This document shows, piece by piece, positions 51,837 through 62,280 of a DNA stretch of 64,000 nucleotides. Origin of the DNA: Microlunatus kandeliicorticis (GTDB taxonomy: Bacteria; Actinomycetota; Actinomycetes; Propionibacteriales; Propionibacteriaceae). Position numbers and translations under genes: made by a program. The stretch is from assembly GCF_014137855.1 (NCBI RefSeq), contig NZ_JACGWT010000007.1, positions 31,148 to 95,147 of the forward strand, written 5' to 3'. The notes below the pieces were generated by a model. The model worked only from the letters and a program-made list of their open reading frames with translations, was not told the origin of the DNA and searched no databases. Within the stretch, counting starts at the first letter, position 1, and each line of letters opens with the position of its first letter.

Positions 51837-52424
51837 TCAGCTGCGGTAGACGACCACCCGGTCGCCGACCTTGACCCGGTCGTAGATCCACTCGAGCTTG
51901 TTCCAGTCCCGGACGTTGACGCAGCCGTGGCTGCAGCCCAGGTAGCCGCGGGCGGCGAAGTCGGACGAGTAGTGCACGGCCTGCCCGCCGCTGAAGAACA
52001 TCGAGAACGGCATCGGGGTGTGGTAGATCGTCGACACCCAGTGCCGGTTCTTCCGGTAGACCTTGAAGGTGCCCTCACGGGTGTGCCGCGCGCCCGAGCA
52101 GCCGAACCGCGCGTCGACCGTCTTGAGGATCTTGCCGCTCTTGACGTAGTAGAGCTTGCGCTTGGTCTTGTCGGCGCAGAGCACCCGGCCCTTGACCGTG
52201 CAGCGCTTGGGCAGCTTGACCTTGGCCGTGGCCCGGCTCGCGGTCCCGGTCGCCGTCACCACCGCCCGGCTCGACGCGACCGCCGGCGTGGTCACCGCCG
52301 CGCTCGCGGCCGGTGCCGTGGCCAGCGCCACGGTCTGCACCACCCCGGCTCCGGCGATCAGCCCGAGCCCCATCCCGACCGCGGTCCCCGTCCCGGCGAT
52401 CCTGCGCAACCAACGACCGAACAT
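51837..52424 (-). CDS. Secreted L,D-transpeptidase
   Basis: A 195-residue exported protein. The signal peptide runs through residue about 45 (hydrophobic GTAVGMGLGLIAGAGVVQTVALATAPAASA). The YkuD catalytic domain ends with HYSSDFAARGYLGCSHGCVNVRDW: His and SHGC Cys are the catalytic pair, used to form 3-3 crosslinks in peptidoglycan. Only the YkuD domain is present, without an Ig-like domain, so it is a short form. Start ATG 52424 has GAGGAGG upstream; the open frame extends further only as a shadow of typA. Confidence 0.88.
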   Translation of the reverse strand: MFGRWLRRIAGTGTAVGMGLGLIAGAGVVQTVALATAPAASAAVTTPAVASSRAVVTATGTASRATAKVKLPKRCTVKGRVLCADKTKRKLYYVKSGKILKTVDARFGCSGARHTREGTFKVYRKNRHWVSTIYHTPMPFSMFFSGGQAVHYSSDFAARGYLGCSHGCVNVRDWNKLEWIYDRVKVGDRVVVYRS

Positions 52425-52554
52425 CCTGCCTCCTCGTTCCGGTGGGTCGGAACGACCCGGCAGGTCTGATTGTCGTCTGCGCGCCGTCCACCGTCGGGTG
52501 GCTGGCGTCACAATCCGATAACGCGGGACCGCCGCGAGAACCCGGTCGCGGTGC

Positions 52555-52602
52555 CCTGAGCCCGTCGAGGAGCCGAGCGCTTCGACAGGCTCAGCGCGCG
52601 TG
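52555..52602. repeat. REP-like repeat pair
   Basis: One degenerate and one full copy of the 17-bp unit in opposite orientation, between the typA stop and the L,D-transpeptidase promoter region. Confidence 0.7.
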
Positions 52603-52621
52603 GGAGCGCGCCGGACTCGGG

Positions 52622-54481
<1,860 letters not shown>

Positions 54482-54606
54482 GGTGCAGGGTTTCCTTCGC
54501 GGTTCGGGAGCGGTCGCCGACAGTGGGCAACCCGGCCGAGTCTACCGGCGCGGGCGTGTCGGACCCGAATCCTCGCGACCCAGGTCCCTGTGGGGGACCG
54601 CGGGGC

Positions 54607-55620
54607 TCAGGGGGCGAGCAGCTTGCCGACCGCCCGTTCGGCCACCGCGTAGATCTTCGGGTCGGTGTAGTCGGCGTCCTCTCCGAGCTTCTTCAGCGCC
54701 TCGGTGATGGTCCGTCCGCCGTCGTAGAGGTCCAGCACCCGCGGGTCGACGTAGGAGGCGCGGGCTACCGCCGGGGTGTTGCCGAGGTACTCCGAGACCG
54801 CGCGGACGGCCGCCACCACCGCCCGCTTGCGGGCCGTCCGGGTGGTGGCCGGCGGCGCGACCAGGGCCAAGGCGATCGAGGCGTGCACGGTGGCGTGCCA
54901 GGTGCGGAAGTCCTTGGCGCTGACGTCGGCGCGGATCCGCTCCTTGACGTAGCCGTTGATGTCGGTGCTGGTCACGTCGACCCAGCGCGACCCCTTCCGG
55001 TAGGCCAGCAGCTCGTCGCCGCCGGAGCGCCGGTTCCGCAGCACCGTCACGGCCTCACGGAGCGCGGGGTCGGTGAGCACGATGTGCTGCTCCTTGCCCG
55101 ACTTGGCCACGAACTCGAAGATCAGCTCCGAGCGGCGGGCCTTGACGTGGCTCTTGAGCAGGGTGGCCAGGCCGTAGCTGCCGTTGGCCTCGACGTAGGA
55201 CTCGCCGCCGACCCGGAAGTAGCCGAGGTCGAGCATCCGGAAGGCCGCGGCCAGCGCCCGCTCGCGCGGCATCCCGTCCAGGGCCAGATCGGCCAGCACC
55301 CGCTTGCGGGCCGCGGGCAGCCGCTGGGCGACGGTCAGGATCCGGTCGAACTTGTCGGCGTCGCGCTTCTTCCGCCACTCCTCGTGGTAGAGGTACTGCC
55401 GCCGCCCGGCCGCGTCGGTGCCGACGGCCTGGATGTGGCCGTTGGGCGCCGGGCTGATCCAGACGTCCGACCAGGCCGGCGGGATCACCAGGGCCTTCAC
55501 CCGGGCCAGATCCTCCCCGGTCAACCGGCGACCGTCCTGGTCGACGTAGCTGAAGCCCTGGCCGGCCCGCCGTCGGGTCCACCCGGTGTCCTCGTTCGGG
55601 GACATCCGTCGCAGTCGCAT
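54607..55620 (-). CDS. DNA topoisomerase IB
   Basis: A 337-residue eukaryotic-like type IB topoisomerase, as found in many actinobacteria. The N-terminal part has IPPAWSDVWISPAPNGHIQAVGTDAAGRRQYLYH; the catalytic part has SAKDFRTWHATVHASIAL and the nucleophile region VARASYVDPRVLDLY with its Tyr. The arginines and the His (WHATVH) of the active site are in place. The start at ATG 55620 gives the normal N-terminus. A divergent GTPase gene follows after 136 bp. Confidence 0.92.
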   Translation of the reverse strand: MRLRRMSPNEDTGWTRRRAGQGFSYVDQDGRRLTGEDLARVKALVIPPAWSDVWISPAPNGHIQAVGTDAAGRRQYLYHEEWRKKRDADKFDRILTVAQRLPAARKRVLADLALDGMPRERALAAAFRMLDLGYFRVGGESYVEANGSYGLATLLKSHVKARRSELIFEFVAKSGKEQHIVLTDPALREAVTVLRNRRSGGDELLAYRKGSRWVDVTSTDINGYVKERIRADVSAKDFRTWHATVHASIALALVAPPATTRTARKRAVVAAVRAVSEYLGNTPAVARASYVDPRVLDLYDGGRTITEALKKLGEDADYTDPKIYAVAERAVGKLLAP

Positions 55621-55756
55621 CTGTCGTCCGTTCCTTCGGTCCTGCTCTGCTCCTGCGGGCACGGGCTCGGCCCTGTCGGCATCGTCGCACCCGGACTCGC
55701 CGGTGTCGCGCACGTACTCTGGATTCCGGCCGACCCGGTGACAGAGAGGCAGCAAC

Positions 55757-56893
55757 GTGCCCGATCCCGACGACTGGTTCCGTGAGTCGTTCCGCTCCGA
55801 GTACGAGCGGCAGTCGGCCGCCCTCGGCCGGTTCAACCTGGCGATCTTCGGCAAGACCGGGGTGGGCAAGTCGACCTTGATCAACGCCGTCTTCGGCGAG
55901 GAGGTCGCGGCCACCGGGATCGGCGAGCCGGTGACCAAGGACAGCCACCTCTACCTCGACAAGCGCGGTCACCTCGGCATCCTCGACACCCAGGGGCTCG
56001 AGGTCGGCGTCGACGACAAGGTGATCATCAACGACCTGCGCAAGGCGATGAAGCAGATGCGGCACGCCGAGCTGGCCGAGCAGCTGCACGTGGCCTGGTA
56101 CTGCGTCCGCGGGATGGACCGGCGGTTCGAGCAGACCGAGGCCGACTTCGTCCGCCAGCTCGACGAGCTCGGGCTGCCGGTGATCGTCGTGCTCACCCAG
56201 GTGCCGATGCGCGACGGGCAGTACCACCCGGACGCGCTGGCGCTGTCGCAGATGATCACCGGGCAGCAGCTGCCGATCTTCGGGCGGCGCCCGTTCCTGA
56301 CCTTCGCGAAGCCCGACCCCTTCACCGGCCAGCAGAGCCACGGCCTCCCGGAAGTCCTCGATGCCACCTTTCGCTGCGCGCCTGCAGGCGTCGAGGGCGC
56401 CCTCACGGCCGCCCAGCAGATCGATCAGGATCGGAAGGCCCGGACGGCGCAGGGGGTGATCGGCGCCGCGGCCGGCAGCGCCGCGGCCGCCGCGGCGGTG
56501 CCGATCCCGTTCTCCGACGCCGCGATGCTGGTGCCGATCCAGCTCGGCATGATGGCCAAGATCGCCCAGCTCTACTCGATCAAGGTCGAGCGCGCCGGGC
56601 TGATGGCCATCGCCGCGACGACCGCGGCCACCCAGGTCGGGCGCAGCACGTTCACCGGGCTGCTCAAGCTCGTCCCCGGGGCCGGGTCGGTGGTCGGGGG
56701 CGTGGTCGGCGCCGGGGTGGCCAGCGCCTACACCCTGGCGATGGGGCAGGCCTGGCTGGTGGTCTGCCAACGGATGTCCCGCGGCGGGCTCGGCGGGCCG
56801 GACGCCCCGCTCGACAACGCCGCGGTCCGCGAGCTGTTCCTGGCCGAGTTCCGCAAGCGGCTCGGCAGCATCCGGCGCCAGGAGGTCCGCTGA
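55757..56893 (+). CDS. GTPase with DUF697-like membrane C-terminus
   Basis: A 378-residue protein. Walker A FGKTGVGKST and G3 LDTQGLE mark an Era/dynamin-like GTPase, but the usual NKxD/TKxD is seen as TQVP, so the base-reading site may be altered. The C-terminal half is hydrophobic (GVIGAAAGSAAAAAAVPIPFSDAAMLVPIQLGMMAKIAQLY, then GAGSVVGGVVGAGVASAYTLAMG), as in DUF697 proteins that sit at membranes. Start GTG 55757. The next gene overlaps or abuts (see YbjN), implying an operon. Role unknown. Confidence 0.72.
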   Translation: MPDPDDWFRESFRSEYERQSAALGRFNLAIFGKTGVGKSTLINAVFGEEVAATGIGEPVTKDSHLYLDKRGHLGILDTQGLEVGVDDKVIINDLRKAMKQMRHAELAEQLHVAWYCVRGMDRRFEQTEADFVRQLDELGLPVIVVLTQVPMRDGQYHPDALALSQMITGQQLPIFGRRPFLTFAKPDPFTGQQSHGLPEVLDATFRCAPAGVEGALTAAQQIDQDRKARTAQGVIGAAAGSAAAAAAVPIPFSDAAMLVPIQLGMMAKIAQLYSIKVERAGLMAIAATTAATQVGRSTFTGLLKLVPGAGSVVGGVVGAGVASAYTLAMGQAWLVVCQRMSRGGLGGPDAPLDNAAVRELFLAEFRKRLGSIRRQEVR

Positions 56894-56925
56894 CCGGCGC
56901 GGACGCCGGGGCCGCCCCGGCCGAG

Positions 56926-57396
56926 GTGGTGCGCGACGCGCTGGCCGAGCTCGGGCTGGACTGGTCGGAGAGCCGTCCCGGCGTGTTCTCGGTCAGCCTG
57001 CCCGGCACCCGCAAGCTGGTCACCGAGTGCGCGCTCGAGCTGGGCCGCCACGGTCTCGACCTGCGCGCGTTCGTGGCCCGGCGGCCGGACGAGAACCACG
57101 AGGCCGTCTACCGCTGGCTGCTCACCGCCAACCTCAAGCTCTACGCGATCCGCTTCTGCCTGGACGCGCTGGGCGACGTCTACCTGACCGCCCGGTTGTC
57201 CACCGCGCTGGTCAGTGCCGCCGAGATCGACCGGCTGCTCGGTGCGGTCGCCCGGACCGCCGACGACAGCTTCAACACGATCCTCGAGCTCGGCTTCGCC
57301 GGGAGCATCGCCCGCGAGTGGGTCTGGCGCCGCTCCCGCGGCGAGTCGACGGCCAACCTGGCCGCCTTCACCCACCTCGACCCGGACCGCCGCTGA
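56926..57396 (+). CDS. YbjN-domain protein
   Basis: A protein of about 156 residues (from GTG 56926) with the YbjN fold: [27 protein letters not shown], then [31 protein letters not shown]. YbjN proteins are type III secretion chaperone-like folds of uncertain role; a homologue lies before gpm1-senX3-regX3 in mycobacteria, as here. An alternative CTG start at 56890, with GGAGG 4 nt upstream and a CTGA overlap with the GTPase gene, would add 12 residues and fit coupling. Confidence 0.78.
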   Translation: MVRDALAELGLDWSESRPGVFSVSLPGTRKLVTECALELGRHGLDLRAFVARRPDENHEAVYRWLLTANLKLYAIRFCLDALGDVYLTARLSTALVSAAEIDRLLGAVARTADDSFNTILELGFAGSIAREWVWRRSRGESTANLAAFTHLDPDRR

Positions 57397-57406
57397 CGCG
57401 GCGCGG

Positions 57407-57895
57407 TCAGGACCCGTCGCGGGCGTCCAGCGCGGCGGCGACGTCGGCCGGGAAGCCGCCCGTGGCGATCGGGCCCCAGCGGGTCGGGGTGATCCGCAGC
57501 AGCGACTTGTTCTGCAGCCGCATCGCCGCGCGGTACTCGTCCCAGTCCGGGTGCTCACCCGAGATCGAGCGGTAGTAGTCGACCAGCCCCTCGACCGCCT
57601 CGGGCATGTGCAGCACCTCGGCGTCACCGTCGACCTGCACCCACGGGCCGCCGAAGTCGTCGCTGAGCACCAGCACCGAGACCTGCGGGCGGCGTTCGGC
57701 GTTGCGGGTCTTGGCCCGGTCCGGATAGGTCGAGACGACGATCCGGCCCTCCTGGTCGACCCCGCCGCTCACCGGGGAGATCTGCGGCCGCCCGTCGGCC
57801 CGCTCGGTGGCCACCAGCAGGTGGTGCCGGGGACGGACGAAGTCGAGCAGCTCGTCGCGGGAGACGGTGGTGTTGGTGGCGATCGATCGGGGCAC
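57407..57895 (-). CDS. Pyridoxamine 5'-phosphate oxidase-fold (PPOX) protein
   Basis: A 162-residue split-barrel protein of the FMN or F420-binding PPOX class. It has [58 protein letters not shown], the pattern of the PPOX class F420-dependent group. Start GTG 57895 follows a minus-strand TAAGGT box by 7 nt (leaderless). Cofactor and substrate are not certain. It is divergent from gpmA. Confidence 0.82.
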   Translation of the reverse strand: MPRSIATNTTVSRDELLDFVRPRHHLLVATERADGRPQISPVSGGVDQEGRIVVSTYPDRAKTRNAERRPQVSVLVLSDDFGGPWVQVDGDAEVLHMPEAVEGLVDYYRSISGEHPDWDEYRAAMRLQNKSLLRITPTRWGPIATGGFPADVAAALDARDGS

Positions 57896-57939
57896 GTCCC
57901 GCACCTTAGCGCCGGGCCGACCGGCTCCGGGGGCGCCGA

Positions 57940-57945
57940 TAGGCT
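57940..57945 (+). promoter_or_regulatory. -10 box of the leaderless gpmA promoter
   Basis: TAGGCT, then 7 nt, then ATG 57953. Confidence 0.5.
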
Positions 57946-57952
57946 CGGGCTC

Positions 57953-58702
57953 ATGACGGCTCAGTTGATCCTGCTCCGGCACGGCGAGAGCGCCTGGAAC
58001 GCGAAGAACCTGTTCACCGGCTGGGTGGACGTCGACCTCAACGACAAGGGCGCGGCCGAGGCCGAGCGCGGCGGCGAGCTGCTGGTCGAGAACGGGCTGC
58101 TGCCCGACGTCGTCCACACCTCGCTGTTGCGCCGCGCGATCCGCACCTCGCAGATCGCGCTCGACCGGGCCGACCGGCACTGGATCCCGGTCAAGCGCTC
58201 CTGGCGGCTCAACGAGCGGCACTACGGCGCGCTGCAGGGCAAGGACAAGGCGGCCACGCTGGCCGAGTTCGGTGAGCAGCAGTTCATGATCTGGCGCCGG
58301 TCCTACGACGTCCCGCCGCCGCCCATCGCCGACGACGACGAGTTCGCCAACTTCGCCGACCCGCGCTATGCCGATCTGCCGCCCGAGGCGCGCCCCCGCA
58401 CCGAGTGCCTCAAGGACGTGCTGGCCCGGGCCCTGCCCTACTGGTACGACCAGATCGTGCCCGACCTGCGGCTGGGCCGGACCGTGCTGGTCGCCGCGCA
58501 CGGCAACTCGCTCCGCGCGATCGTCAAGCACCTCGACCGGATGAGCGACGAGGCGGTGGTCGGGCTCAACATCCCCACCGGGATCCCGCTGCTCTACGAG
58601 CTCGACGAGGACCTGGCGCCGGTCACCGCGGGTGGCCGCTACCTCGACCCGGAGGCGGCCGCCGCCTCGATCGAGGCGGTCAAGAACCAGGGCAAGAAGT
58701 AG
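57953..58702 (+). CDS. gpmA: 2,3-bisphosphoglycerate-dependent phosphoglycerate mutase
   Basis: A 249-residue glycolytic enzyme. The phosphohistidine motif [10 protein letters not shown] (His10) and the second site [18 protein letters not shown] are intact, and length equals the standard dPGM. It interconverts 3- and 2-phosphoglycerate. The neighbours, YbjN upstream and phoU/senX3/regX3 downstream, resemble the gpm1-senX3-regX3 block of mycobacteria. Confidence 0.95.
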   Translation: MTAQLILLRHGESAWNAKNLFTGWVDVDLNDKGAAEAERGGELLVENGLLPDVVHTSLLRRAIRTSQIALDRADRHWIPVKRSWRLNERHYGALQGKDKAATLAEFGEQQFMIWRRSYDVPPPPIADDDEFANFADPRYADLPPEARPRTECLKDVLARALPYWYDQIVPDLRLGRTVLVAAHGNSLRAIVKHLDRMSDEAVVGLNIPTGIPLLYELDEDLAPVTAGGRYLDPEAAAASIEAVKNQGKK

Positions 58703-58733
58703 CGCGAGCCGGCCGTCGCCGGATCGGGGCGGA

Positions 58734-59255
58734 TCAGCTCGCCCGCACCGGTGCGCCAGCCGCACGGGCGTTGACCGCGCGGTGCACGAGCCCGGCCACC
58801 ACGCCGGGCAGCCAGCCCCAGGAGAAGCCCCAGCCGCCGCCGCGGCCGGCGCTCGAGACCAGCTGGGTGAGGAACAGGTTCGGGCCGCCGTCGTAGCCGC
58901 GCAGCAGGTAGGGCAGCACGATCGGACCGGTCAGGTAGCCGGCGAGCACGGCGCCGAGCCAGACCGCGAAGAGCACCGCTCCGAAGCCGCGGCCCGGCGC
59001 CGTCCCGCGGGCGGCGAGCGTGGTGACCAGCGCGACCAGCATCCCGATCAGCACGAACTGGACGAGCGCGATCAGCACCGCGGTGCCCGAGGCCCGGCCG
59101 GTGAGGGGCCAGAGCACCGGCGATCCGAAGGCGAGGCTCACCGGCACCACGGAGACGCCGAGACGGATCAGGAACGCGTTGACCGCGCTGAGCAGCACGG
59201 CGAGGACGGCGGCGACCAGGGCCGCGGTCAGCGCGGCCGGACGGGTGCGGACCAT
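58734..59255 (-). CDS. Five-helix membrane protein, unknown function
   Basis: A 173-residue hydrophobic protein with four to five helices (ALTAALVAAVLAVLLSAVNAFLI, VALVTTLAARG..., FGAVLFAVWLGAVLAGYLTGPIVLPYLL, then a Gly-rich loop and a final helix). No family recognised. Minus-strand TTAGCG lies about 8 nt before its ATG, so it may be leaderless. It lies between gpmA, convergent, and phoU, which is upstream on the same strand. Confidence 0.6.
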   Translation of the reverse strand: MVRTRPAALTAALVAAVLAVLLSAVNAFLIRLGVSVVPVSLAFGSPVLWPLTGRASGTAVLIALVQFVLIGMLVALVTTLAARGTAPGRGFGAVLFAVWLGAVLAGYLTGPIVLPYLLRGYDGGPNLFLTQLVSSAGRGGGWGFSWGWLPGVVAGLVHRAVNARAAGAPVRAS

Positions 59256-59292
59256 GCGGGCGACGCTAACCCCGAGCGGGGCCAGCAGCGGG

Positions 59293-59958
59293 TCAGGGCT
59301 GCGGCCAGACCTCGTCGTCGGGGAACTCGCCGGTCACCACGTAGATGATCCGGCGGGCGACCGAGGCGGCGTGGTCGGCGATCCGCTCGTAGTAGCGGCC
59401 GAGCAGCGCGACGTCGACCGCGGCCTCGACGCCGTAGGTCCAGTCGTCGCTCAACAGCACCCGGAACTGGCTCTTGCGCAGCTCGTCCATCTCCTGGTCG
59501 CGGGCGTGCAGCTCCTCGGCGCCCTGGATGTTGCGGTCGCTCAGCGTCTGGCCGGCGGTGACCACCATCTTCTCGGCGACGTCCCCCATCTGGACGAAGG
59601 TCGGCTTCAGGTCGGCCGGGACGGCGGACTCCGGGTAGCGCAGCCGCGCGATCTTGGCGACGTGGGCGGCCAGGTCGCCCATCCGCTCGAGCTCGGTCAC
59701 CATCCGCAGTGCGGCCACGACGGTGCGCAGCTCACCGGCCACCGGCGCCTGCCGGGCCAGCACCTGGAAGCAGCGGGCCTCGATGTCGGCCTGGTTGTGG
59801 TCGAGCTGCTCGTCGCTGCTGATGACCTGTTCGGCCAGCCGGATGTCGGCGTCGAGCAGCGCGGTCGTCGCGTTGCGGACGGCGTGGGAGACGGTCTGCG
59901 ACATGCCGACGAGGTCGCTCATGATGTCGTCGAGCTGCTCGCGGTAGGTGGCGCGCAT
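59293..59958 (-). CDS. phoU: Phosphate signalling protein PhoU
   Basis: A 221-residue protein made of two three-helix repeats. Typical metal-cluster sequences ERMGDLAAHVAKIA and YERIADHAASVARR are present. PhoU relays the state of PstSCAB to the histidine kinase, keeping the regulon off in high phosphate. Start ATG 59958 has GGAAAGG upstream. The minus-strand promoter (TAGGCT at 60032-60037) lies directly behind a PHO box, so phoU is itself in the regulon. It is divergent from senX3-regX3. Confidence 0.94.
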   Translation of the reverse strand: MRATYREQLDDIMSDLVGMSQTVSHAVRNATTALLDADIRLAEQVISSDEQLDHNQADIEARCFQVLARQAPVAGELRTVVAALRMVTELERMGDLAAHVAKIARLRYPESAVPADLKPTFVQMGDVAEKMVVTAGQTLSDRNIQGAEELHARDQEMDELRKSQFRVLLSDDWTYGVEAAVDVALLGRYYERIADHAASVARRIIYVVTGEFPDDEVWPQP

Positions 59959-60031
59959 CAGGTGCCTTTCCGGTGCCCGGGCGGACCCCGTGACTGCCGA
60001 TCGGCCCGACTCCTCTCGCGGACCTGACGAA

Positions 60032-60087
60032 AGCCTACGAGGGTCGCGGAAGGGCCGTTTTCGCGCGTCGGTGAACGCGCGGTGAAC
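60032..60087 (-). promoter_or_regulatory. PHO box and -10 of the phoU promoter
   Basis: On the minus strand two GTTCACC blocks begin at 60087 and 60076, 11 nt apart, as in the PhoP/RegX3 box. The -10 TAGGCT lies 33 nt further on, at 60037-60032. The pstS promoter has the same order with 32 nt. Confidence 0.78.
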
Positions 60088-60158
60088 AGTGGCCGAACCC
60101 CTGGGCCGGGACGGGCGCGGGGGCCGCGCAGCGACCGGGTGACCGGCGTGCGTCCGCT

Positions 60159-60164
60159 TAGTAT
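60159..60164 (+). promoter_or_regulatory. -10 box of the leaderless senX3 promoter
   Basis: TAGTAT, 7 nt, then GTG 60172; about 70 nt from the PHO box. Confidence 0.5.
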
Positions 60165-60171
60165 CGGCCTC

Positions 60172-61530
60172 GTGAACCCGGGAGTCGTCGCGGTGATCGG
60201 CGCGTCCGCCGGTCTCGTCGTCGGGATCCTGCTCACCCTGCTGGTGCTCCGGCTCCGGCGCGCCGCCGCCGAGCAGCCGGTCGACCCCACCCGGGTCCCG
60301 GTGCTCGAGCCACCGCGGCCGACCCCGCCCGCCGGCACCACCGAGGTGCTCGCGGTGCTCCGCTCGTGCGCGGTGATCATCGGCCCCGACGAGGAGGTCG
60401 TCGACGCCAACGGACCGGCGCGCCGCCACCGGCTGGTCCGGGGCACCCGGATGGTGAACGAGGAGCTGGCCCGCGAGGTCGGGGTGGTCCGGACCGACCG
60501 TCGTGCCCGCGAGCTCGACCTGGTGCTCGGCACCGGGCCCGGGGCGGTCCACCTGGCCACCCGGGTGCTGCCGCTCGGCGCCGACTTCGTGCTGGTGCTG
60601 GCCGAGGACCGCAGCGCCGAGTACCGGGTGGACGAGACCCGGCGCGATTTCGTGGCCAACGTCAGCCACGAGCTCAAGACGCCGATCGGCGCGGTCGCCC
60701 TGCTCGCCGAGGCGCTCGAGGGCGCGTCCGACGACCCCGACGCCGTGCGCCGGTTCGCCGGCCGGCTGACCGTCGAGTCGCGCCGGCTGACCACCCTGGT
60801 CGGCCAGATCATCGACCTGTCCCGGCTGCAGGCCGACGACCCGCTGCTCGAGCCCGAGGTGGTCCCGGTCGACCGGGTGCTGGCCTCGGCGGTCGACGCC
60901 TCCCGGGTCGAGGCCGACCGCCGCGGCGTGACGCTGACCGTCGCGGGAACGACCGGCCTGCAGCTGCTCGGCAGCGAGCGCCAGCTCACCACCGCCGTCG
61001 GCAACCTGGTGGAGAACGCCGTCGTCTACTCCGACAGCGGCGCCCGGGTGGTGGTGGCCGCCCGCGCGGTCCCCGGATCGAGCGGGCAGACCGACGCGGT
61101 CGAGCTCACCGTCTCCGACAACGGCATCGGCATCCCGGCGGCCGACCAGCAGCGGATCTTCGAGCGCTTCTACCGGGTCGACTACGCCCGCAGCCGCGAC
61201 AACGGGGGCACCGGTCTGGGGCTGTCGATCGTCAAGCACGTCGTCGCCGCCCACCACGGCCGGCTCAGCCTGTGGAGCCAGCTCGGCCGGGGCTCGACCT
61301 TCACCCTCCGGCTGCCCGCCCACCACCCGGACCAGCCGCAGCCGGCACCCGAGGCCGCGGCCGACGTGACACCGGTCGGGACTCCGCCGGCCGCGCCGGC
61401 CGCGCCGGTCACCCCCACCCCGGCCGGTCCGGTCGGGGTCACCCGGGACCCGGTCCCGGACCGATCGACCGGAGCGCCGACGTCGTCGCGCCGCAGCCGA
61501 ACCGCACGAGCCCAGGAGGCGACGAGATGA
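60172..61530 (+). CDS. senX3: Phosphate-sensing histidine kinase (SenX3/PhoR-type)
   Basis: A 452-residue kinase. One N-terminal helix (VVAVIGASAGLVVGILLTLLVLRL) is followed by a short PAS-like region (about 60-155), the HisKA helix (RDFVANVSHELKTPIGAVALLAEALEG, phospho-His in SHEL) and the ATPase domain (NLVENAVVYSD, NGIGIP, FERFYRVD, GGTGLGLSIVKHV). A 75-residue Pro/Ala tail ends the protein. Start GTG 60172 follows TAGTAT by 7 nt. Its stop overlaps the regX3 ATG (ATGA). It responds to phosphate through PstSCAB-PhoU. Confidence 0.93.
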   Translation: MNPGVVAVIGASAGLVVGILLTLLVLRLRRAAAEQPVDPTRVPVLEPPRPTPPAGTTEVLAVLRSCAVIIGPDEEVVDANGPARRHRLVRGTRMVNEELAREVGVVRTDRRARELDLVLGTGPGAVHLATRVLPLGADFVLVLAEDRSAEYRVDETRRDFVANVSHELKTPIGAVALLAEALEGASDDPDAVRRFAGRLTVESRRLTTLVGQIIDLSRLQADDPLLEPEVVPVDRVLASAVDASRVEADRRGVTLTVAGTTGLQLLGSERQLTTAVGNLVENAVVYSDSGARVVVAARAVPGSSGQTDAVELTVSDNGIGIPAADQQRIFERFYRVDYARSRDNGGTGLGLSIVKHVVAAHHGRLSLWSQLGRGSTFTLRLPAHHPDQPQPAPEAAADVTPVGTPPAAPAAPVTPTPAGPVGVTRDPVPDRSTGAPTSSRRSRTARAQEATR

Positions 61531-62204
61531 CGCGGGTGCTGGTCGTGGAGGACGAGGAGTCCTACCGCGAGGCCGTCAGCTACATGCTGCGCAAGGAGGG
61601 TTTCGAGGTGGCCGAGGCCGCCGACGGGACCCAGGGCCTCGCCGAGTACGACCGCAGTGGCGCCGACCTGGTGCTGCTCGACCTGATGATGCCCGGGATG
61701 CCGGGGACCGAGGTGTGCCGGCAGCTGCGGGCCCGCGGGAACGTCCCGGTGATCATGCTGACCGCACGCGACTCCGAGGTCGACAAGGTGGTGGGCCTCG
61801 AGCTGGGCGCCGACGACTACGTCACCAAGCCGTTCAGCCACCGCGAGCTGGTGGCCCGGATCCGCGCCGTGCTGCGCCGGGGCCAGGACGCCGAGCTGCT
61901 GCCCGACGTGGTCGAGTCGGCCGGCGTCCGGATGGACGTCGAGCGGCACGAGGTGTCGGTCAACGGCGAGCCGATCCGGCTCGCGCTCAAGGAGTTCGAG
62001 CTGCTCGAGATGCTGCTCCGCAACGCCGGCCGGGTGATGACCCGCGGCCAGCTGATCGACCGGATCTGGGGTGCGGACTACGTCGGGGACACCAAGACCC
62101 TCGACGTCCACGTGAAGCGGCTCCGGACCAAGATCGAGCCGGACCCCGCCAACCCGAGGTTCCTGATCACCGTCCGCGGGCTCGGGTACAAGTTCGAGGG
62201 CTGA
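61527..62204 (+). CDS. regX3: Phosphate response regulator (RegX3/PhoP-type)
   Basis: A 225-residue OmpR-family regulator. The acidic pocket (VVEDEES), phospho-Asp in LLDLMMPGMPG and Lys in DDYVTKPFSH are complete; the winged helix ends with KTLDVHVKRLRTKIEPDPANPRFLITVRGLGYKFEG. It is the expected reader of the PHO boxes before pstS and phoU. Translational coupling to senX3 marks them as partners. GGAGG lies 12 nt before ATG 61527, inside senX3. Confidence 0.95.
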   Translation: MTRVLVVEDEESYREAVSYMLRKEGFEVAEAADGTQGLAEYDRSGADLVLLDLMMPGMPGTEVCRQLRARGNVPVIMLTARDSEVDKVVGLELGADDYVTKPFSHRELVARIRAVLRRGQDAELLPDVVESAGVRMDVERHEVSVNGEPIRLALKEFELLEMLLRNAGRVMTRGQLIDRIWGADYVGDTKTLDVHVKRLRTKIEPDPANPRFLITVRGLGYKFEG

Positions 62205-62216
62205 CCCGGGCTCGGC

Positions 62217-62280
62217 GGTCGGTCGAGGAAGCGGTCAGTCGAGGAACTGGTCGGTCGAGGGAGTGGTCAGTCGAGGAACC
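62217..62280. repeat. Four 16-bp tandem repeats over the hydrolase 3' end
   Basis: Units 62217, 62233, 62249 and 62265 (pattern GGTCRGTCGAGGAASY). The last one covers the stop codon and last codons of the alpha/beta hydrolase gene, so the array looks like slippage copies of the gene end. Confidence 0.8.
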
